From positions 62,001 through 126,000 of the forward strand of contig JALMLS010000213.1 of assembly GCA_038496445.1 (NCBI GenBank): a stretch of 64,000 nt of DNA. Direction: 5' to 3'. This document shows positions 59,371 through 64,000 of the stretch, one piece after another; position 1 is the first letter of the stretch; each line of letters begins with the position of its first letter. Under the pieces are notes generated by a model, which saw nothing but the letters and a program-made list of their open reading frames with translations, ran no database searches and had not been told where the DNA came from. This DNA is from Trichosphaerium sp. ATCC 40318 (Eukaryota > Discosea > Flabellinia > Trichosidae). Position numbers and translations under genes: made by a program.

Positions 59371-59708
59371 ACAATCACGTGACCTGGACTTTTGAATAAA
59401 CGTGGACATTAAGACTATAATAAACGTAATAAAAGAACTCAGAACCTTGATAAATGTATGAATCGTTATGATAATACTGTATACAGAGGAGCAACTGTGG
59501 GTGGAGCTAGGATAGTTGCTGTAGCCGAGTCGTTGGTGAGGAAAACCTATTTACAAAATAATGTGAATAAGTGATGGACTATCACGTGCCTAACAGAACA
59601 AACCTGACGGATGTACAAAAGGTTCTAATAATTAAAAAGTTCTGTGTTACGAAACTTAAATCAGAGAATTTTTGACTTGAAGTAGCGAATCGGACTTTTA
59701 TTTCGACG
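59371..59708. other. intergenic, no gene seen
   Basis: Contains two CACGTG-containing motifs (about 59376 and 59584). No supported frame. It holds the promoter of the following membrane-protein gene. Confidence 0.5.
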
Positions 59709-61024
59709 ATGAATGGCACAACGGAATCATGCCTGACATTTTTCCCGTTACATAGAGAGTGCTCAGGGCGTGGTTTTTGCTCAAACGGCACATGTATATG
59801 CAATAATGGGTACGTATCAGGCTTTATCGGTGTCCTGACGCTAAATAAATAGGTGGGACGGCGATGGAGTGCTTTTATACGCTCAAGAAAACGGTATTGA
59901 CAAAACTTGCTTGTCATACAATGTGGGTATCAAGATTGGCTATTCCGGGCTGTTGATAGTGCTTCTAGCTGCTTTATTACTAAATGCGTATCATTTCTAT
60001 TTATTGATGCCTTGTAAGCTTCGAAAACTGTTTGATCCGAGGGATATATACATGTTACAGTGGATGAGCACATTAATGAACTTATGTACGTCACGGCTAA
60101 ATGTTTAAACCGGTCCAAAAAAACTCCTAACTTTTTTGTTTCAAAAAAACAGTCGCATCTGTTGCTGTTCTATTGATTGTACTTGGATATACAATGGCAA
60201 GAAACTGGGCTATTTTTCTTCTATTCACTGCCGGAGAGCTTATACTATTGTCATCCTTTGATACATTACTGACGTGGAAGGTCATACAGTACGCAAGTTG
60301 TGTTCGATTGCCGGGATTTATATTTTTCCAATTTTCCGGATTTTTTTTCAGTGTTTGTTTGGAGCTTATTGATGCGACAGGCCTATAAAAGCAGCACCCA
60401 ATATCTTAACAAAAACGAAAGCTAGATGGATATTACGTATAGCATACATAAGGAACGGACTCCGCGTTTTCCATCTTACAGCTTTTTTTCTTCTCGTAAG
60501 ACTTCAAATTCCAGCCAACACTCTGAAAGGTACAAGTTGCTAAACGTCTCAAATTATTCTTAAATTGATGTGAAATTGTATAGTCATAGCATCAAGTTTA
60601 TTTCTTGGAGTATACTTTATGGTCATACTGCCTCAAGGCATAGGTAATGACTAGAACTGATTTAATTTTTGATACCTAATTTTGTTGGTTAGTTCGATAT
60701 TTCCTTACAATGAAGCTTGTCAAGCTTCTTGATGAAGGAGAGAAACTTACACCAGGACAAAGTTCAAGTGCTACTAGAAATGGATTGTATAATATGGCAA
60801 GATCTTCTTTTGTATTCAGGTTGATGGCATTGCCAACTTTTCTTTGTCTTGGATTGTTTGTGCTCTCATGGGATTACGCCTTTCTGTTCTTTCTCTTTGT
60901 TGGGGTTCTAGAAAGAAACTCTGTTATGATATTTATAGTTAGGAAGAGAACTAGTTGTAAGAGTACAAACAATAACAAAGCAGCTATTAGCGCTGTTGTA
61001 ACAAAAACCAAGACTGTAGTTTAA
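59709..61024 (+). CDS. EGF-like seven-helix membrane protein, tandem copy 1
   Basis: ATG at 59709: MNGTTESCLTFFPLHRECSG, RGFCSNGTCICNNGWDGDGV, an EGF-like module (C-x-G-x-G-x-C-x-N-G-x-C-x-C-x-x-G-W-x-G) with an N-glycosylation site but no cleavable signal peptide. Hydrophobic segments follow: GLLIVLLAALLLNAYHFYLL, a pair around SVAVLLIVLGYTM and AIFLLFTAGELILL, FHLTAFFLLVRL, IASSLFLGVYFMVIL, FRLMALPTFLCLGLFVLSW and YAFLFFLFVGVL. I count about seven helices, so N-terminus outside. The tail is basic (VRKRTSCKSTNNNK). Introns use GTACGT/GTACGC/GTACAA donors. A receptor-like role is inference; it is not a recognised GPCR class. Pairs with the gene at 61356. Confidence 0.7.
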
Positions 61025-61355
61025 CAAAATAAAAATGTAAAAATCCAAATATCTTAATCTCTTGTAGCAACTACTATTCTCTCTTAAGAGTTCACGCCAA
61101 TCTTTTCCCCCCAAAACAGGATCTTATACGCTATGGTAATGCAATCGGGTCGGACAAACAGTATACGCAAAAACTCGAGATTGCACTGAAACAAAATCGT
61201 AAAACGACGGTTGTTGCAAAGCTCAAATAGAATAATTTCGCCATAGCCCAAAATACCTATTTTGATGTAACCCTGGTACCCATTTTTTTTCACAAAATCG
61301 TGTCGGGTAATTAGCCAAAGTACCTTAATAAAGGCCTGACTTAAGTATCCTCCGG
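61025..61355. other. intergenic between the two EGF membrane-protein genes
   Basis: About 330 bp, no gene seen. It should contain the terminator of the first and promoter of the second gene. Confidence 0.5.
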
Positions 61356-62764
61356 ATGAACATCACGGAGAACAACACAACAGACTGTACTAAATTCTGG
61401 CCTTTTTTCCTAGAGTGTTCGGGAAAGGGATCGTGTATTAATGGGACATGCGTTTGTAAGAGTGGGTAATAGTGACTTTTTGGTAATTTTTTTAATTGTG
61501 GCTTTTTTTTCCGTATTTACGCTTTAAAATATCAACTTACAGTTCGAAAAGGTGGAGTGGTAATGGCATTCTATTTTACGCTATTAACGACGGTAAAGAT
61601 ATTACTTGTATAGCGAGTGATGTAGGAGTAAAAGTTGGATACTCTTGTCTCATTACAGTACTTATCGTGATGCTGTTCGTAAATATGTATCATTACTTAA
61701 TTATACCGTTTGAACTACGCAAAATGTTCAGTCCTAAGGGTATATACTTATTACAGATGATAAGTACAGTAGCGAATATACGTAAGAGGCATTTATAGAA
61801 GTACAAAAAAATTACAATTATCCACGTGATTTATTTTACCGATTGGGTTTTTATGGATTTTCAAGTTAACAGGATTTTTTTGTTTAGTTGGGATCATAAC
61901 AGTCGCGTTCATTATTGGTGGATATACTATCGCTGGTAGCTGGTATCCTCTCGTTTTCTTTGTATTGGGCGACCTCGTTTGCAATGCTGTTTTTGATTCC
62001 TTACTTGCGTGGAAAGTCCTACAGTACGTGTTTTTCTGAAATATGAAACGTTGTTTACCAATAAAAAAAGGCCTGTTAAAGCAACTCCTGATACCATGAA
62101 GAAGAGCGCAGCTAAATGGATTATGATAAATTCTTACTTTAGAAATTCATTAAAAGTTGCCTATATACTCACGTTTTGCTTGGTGGTAAGATTTCATGTT
62201 AGAGTCAATATATCAAGAAGTAAGTTAACAACACTGGTTTGTGTTTTGTCACAAAGTAACTTTCTTAGATATTTCTGGCGCTTTCTTCCTTGGTATATAT
62301 TTTGGATGTCTGTTACCTCAAGGTGTAGGTGAGTAACATGTATTTTATGCTAAAAACAGATGTCTGAACCTTATTCAGTTGACTCTTCAAGGTTTTTTTT
62401 TGTTCCTGTTTATATTCTTTGTTAATTAAACTCACGTTTCTTAGCCAACTACCAAACAATAATGAAGCTTATAAAGTTAATAGACCAAGGAGAAAAGCTT
62501 GCTCCAACACCACAAGGTAAAGCAACAAGGACAGGATTACGTAACATGGCATTATCTTCTTTAAGTTTTAGATTACTGGCACTACCTGTTTATCTTTGCT
62601 TGGGATTTTTTGTAATCAGCTGGGATTATGCTCTTTTGTTTTTTATGTCTGTAAATGTTCTTGAAAGGAATTTTGTGTTGATATCTATTGTCAGAAAAAA
62701 GAAAACAATAGCAGCAAATAGTGTTAGGACTGTAACCGCGAATACAAAAACAAGTGTACAATAA
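61356..62764 (+). CDS. EGF-like seven-helix membrane protein, tandem copy 2
   Basis: ATG at 61356: MNITENNTTDCTKFWPFFLE, CSGKGSCINGTCVCKSG, with two N-glycosylation sites in the EGF-like head. The EGF exon is followed by NGILFYAINDGKDITCIASD and VGVKVGYSCLITVLIVMLFV. Then FELRKMFSPKGIYLLQMIST, ITVAFIIGGYTIAGSWYPLV, FFVLGDLVCNAVFDSLLAWK, KVAYILTFCLVV, FFLGIYFGCLLPQGV, MKLIKLIDQGEKLAPTPQGK and LLALPVYLCLGFFVISWDYA. Same order of helices, loops and introns as the gene at 59709, with roughly half the residues conserved. Tandem duplicates that have diverged most in the EGF head and tail. Ends TAA at 62762-62764. The donor after KSG is GTAATA. Confidence 0.7.
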
Positions 62765-62908
62765 AAAACTAAACATAAAAAAAGTTGACATCGGTTTTAA
62801 TGGACTCCTTGTGAGTAATCAACGGAGTAAAGTTGATTTGTTCATTGGTACTGTCTAAGAGATATTTGAGCGCCCCTCTTAGAAATTGTACAATCAGTTC
62901 TCAAAGTG

Positions 62909-63815
62909 ATGCACACAAACCACACTGACTTAATGACAACGTCAAGTGTATCAAGCGCAATGGGAAACATACTATTCACGCAACAGAAGGACTCTAACAG
63001 TACCAATAATACCAGCTCCCCAATTATACCAGTTCCTGCCCAAGTTGTACATGTACCTGCAGCCTCAACTAAGAGACGTAGTTTGAACACAGAAAAAACC
63101 GCTCCTGTTGTAAAGGTGGAAGTTGTACTTGTACCTGCAGCTAAAGCTAGGATACGTAATTTGAACACAAAAAAAACCGCTCCTGTTGTAATAGCGGACA
63201 AGAAAAAGGATACGGTACATAGTTTAAACGACAGTAAGACCACAACGAACGAAATTGGTGTTTGTTACTTTGAAACTTTGCCAAATGAACTACATGTACT
63301 TGAAAACATACCCCAACGCTCAACTAACGGAATTCGAGGTCATGATAAGCGTTTACAACGGCGAAATGTATTCAAAATATTGTTGTTTATCTAAATCAAT
63401 AGCTACAGCATCACACTACTCATTGTACGGCAGCTCATGTCAGTCAAAATATTCAATGAATTGAAGAAAAAAAAAAACAATTTGATTGAATGTTTTTTGA
63501 CTTTTTTCAAGCGATTTGAAGAGTCGTCGATGCTTTACATGGCATAAACATGGTTGGTTCATGAAACAAAAAACAGTAGTGGATGGTGTAAGAGATGGTC
63601 TTTATAGGCATTTCAATGATAAGGGAAAAGTGATATTGCATTGTTTTTACAAGCAAGGGAAGATACAGGGAACATACAAAGAGTTTCAGGACAACGGAGT
63701 GTTATGGAAGCATTGTGTTTACGAAGAGGGTATAATTGTCGAAAAAATACTTGGTTGGTTTTATGAACCACACGCATGTGGGAGAGTATATTACAAAGAT
63801 GGAATGCCAAGATGA
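62909..63815 (+). CDS. F-box-like protein with MORN/YwqK-type repeats and an internal N-terminal duplication
   Basis: ATG at 62909 (H-T-N-H-T-D-L). The N-terminal part has a duplicated unit: VPAASTKRRSLNTEKTAPVV at 63052-63111 and VPAAKARIRNLNTKKTAPVV at 63133-63192. Then FETLPNELH, an intron (GTACTT to TTCGAG), and VMISVYNGEMYSKYCCLSKS, together like an F-box (LPxEL, then C-x-x-x-K/S). A second intron (GTACGG to TTCAAG) leads to a repeat exon: GVRDGLYRHFNDKGKVILHC, GKIQGTYKEFQDNGVLWKHC and CGRVYYKDGMPR. The G-x-Y-x-x-F-x-x-x-G repeats are of the MORN variant type 2/YwqK. F-box plus such repeats is a layout often seen in giant-virus genomes, so capture from a virus is possible; protists also have it. 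Confidence 0.6.
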
Positions 63816-64000
63816 TCAACATTAGAAGACAATTTCCTATAAGTATGTTTTTTGGTTTTGCTTTGAAATCTGTCTTTGTTTTTCTTACATAGTTTCTAGG
63901 CAATATACTTCGGTTGCACAAGAAGTAAGTGTTGTAATTATAATAAAAAGTTACAGATCAAACAGGGAAGAATGTAGAGAAAGTTAATGAAGTTTCAGCT
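63816..64000. other. 3' end of window, no gene seen
   Basis: Short spacer; a new gene could start beyond the window. Confidence 0.4.

Overview
This is nuclear DNA of a small, gene-dense eukaryote, probably a unicellular protist or a fungus-like lineage; I cannot name the species. Most genes are broken by many short introns (about 40-60 nt) with a strong GTACGT-type donor and a TAG/AAG/CAG acceptor. Overall composition is AT-rich. Neighbouring housekeeping genes often start head-to-head within 80-200 bp. There is no operon structure, Shine-Dalgarno signal, tRNA, rRNA or CRISPR array that I can see.

LEFT PART (1 to about 28.1 kb) is an accessory block made almost entirely of one amplified gene family. 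Each intact member encodes about 370-410 residues from eight exons, with seven introns at fixed positions and phases (2,1,0,0,1,2,0 in the copy I spliced completely). Layout: a basic nuclear-localisation-like start (KKKRKLNP type), a BTB/T1 fold of the KCTD kind split between exons 1 and 2, and a C-terminal region of about 250 residues that I do not recognise. Intact members start at 2581, 6623, 8887, 12868 and 19313 (+) and 18671 (-), with one more outside the block at 41320 (+). Two divergent but intact relatives lie at 4819-6465 (+) and 10814-12387 (-). Around them lie copies in every stage of decay: 1-905, 14795-16291, 16395-16480, 22805-22990, 23363-23750, 23927-25135, 25511-26967 and 27190-28083. 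Between them are short non-coding repeats, three possible Helitron-protein relics and a phosphatase-like relic.

RIGHT PART (28.1 to 64 kb) is mostly single-copy genes: a secreted CBM6-like/metzincin-like metalloprotease (with a possible frameshift), a globin, cullin-4, an E2 ubiquitin-conjugating enzyme, an oxysterol-binding-protein-related protein, the 3'-end endonuclease CPSF73, one intact family member sharing a promoter region with CPSF73, a CDK11-type kinase, an N-acylglucosamine 2-epimerase, an uncharacterised multi-exon gene, a small NTF2-like protein, an MDR/prostaglandin-reductase-like oxidoreductase with a truncated paralogue fragment next to it, a class I glutamine amidotransferase, a Myb/SANT plus U-box protein, two tandem EGF-like seven-helix membrane proteins, and an F-box-like/MORN-type repeat protein.

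The main candidate for an undescribed system is the nuclear-targeted KCTD-like family: an expanding and decaying gene array with a conserved GC-AG intron and repeated frame lesions in the A-rich tract coding the nuclear-localisation signal. KCTD proteins elsewhere are oligomerising adaptors, often for cullin-3 ligases; whether this family does the same is inference. Exon limits were read by eye from splice signals and frame continuity and should be confirmed with RNA data.
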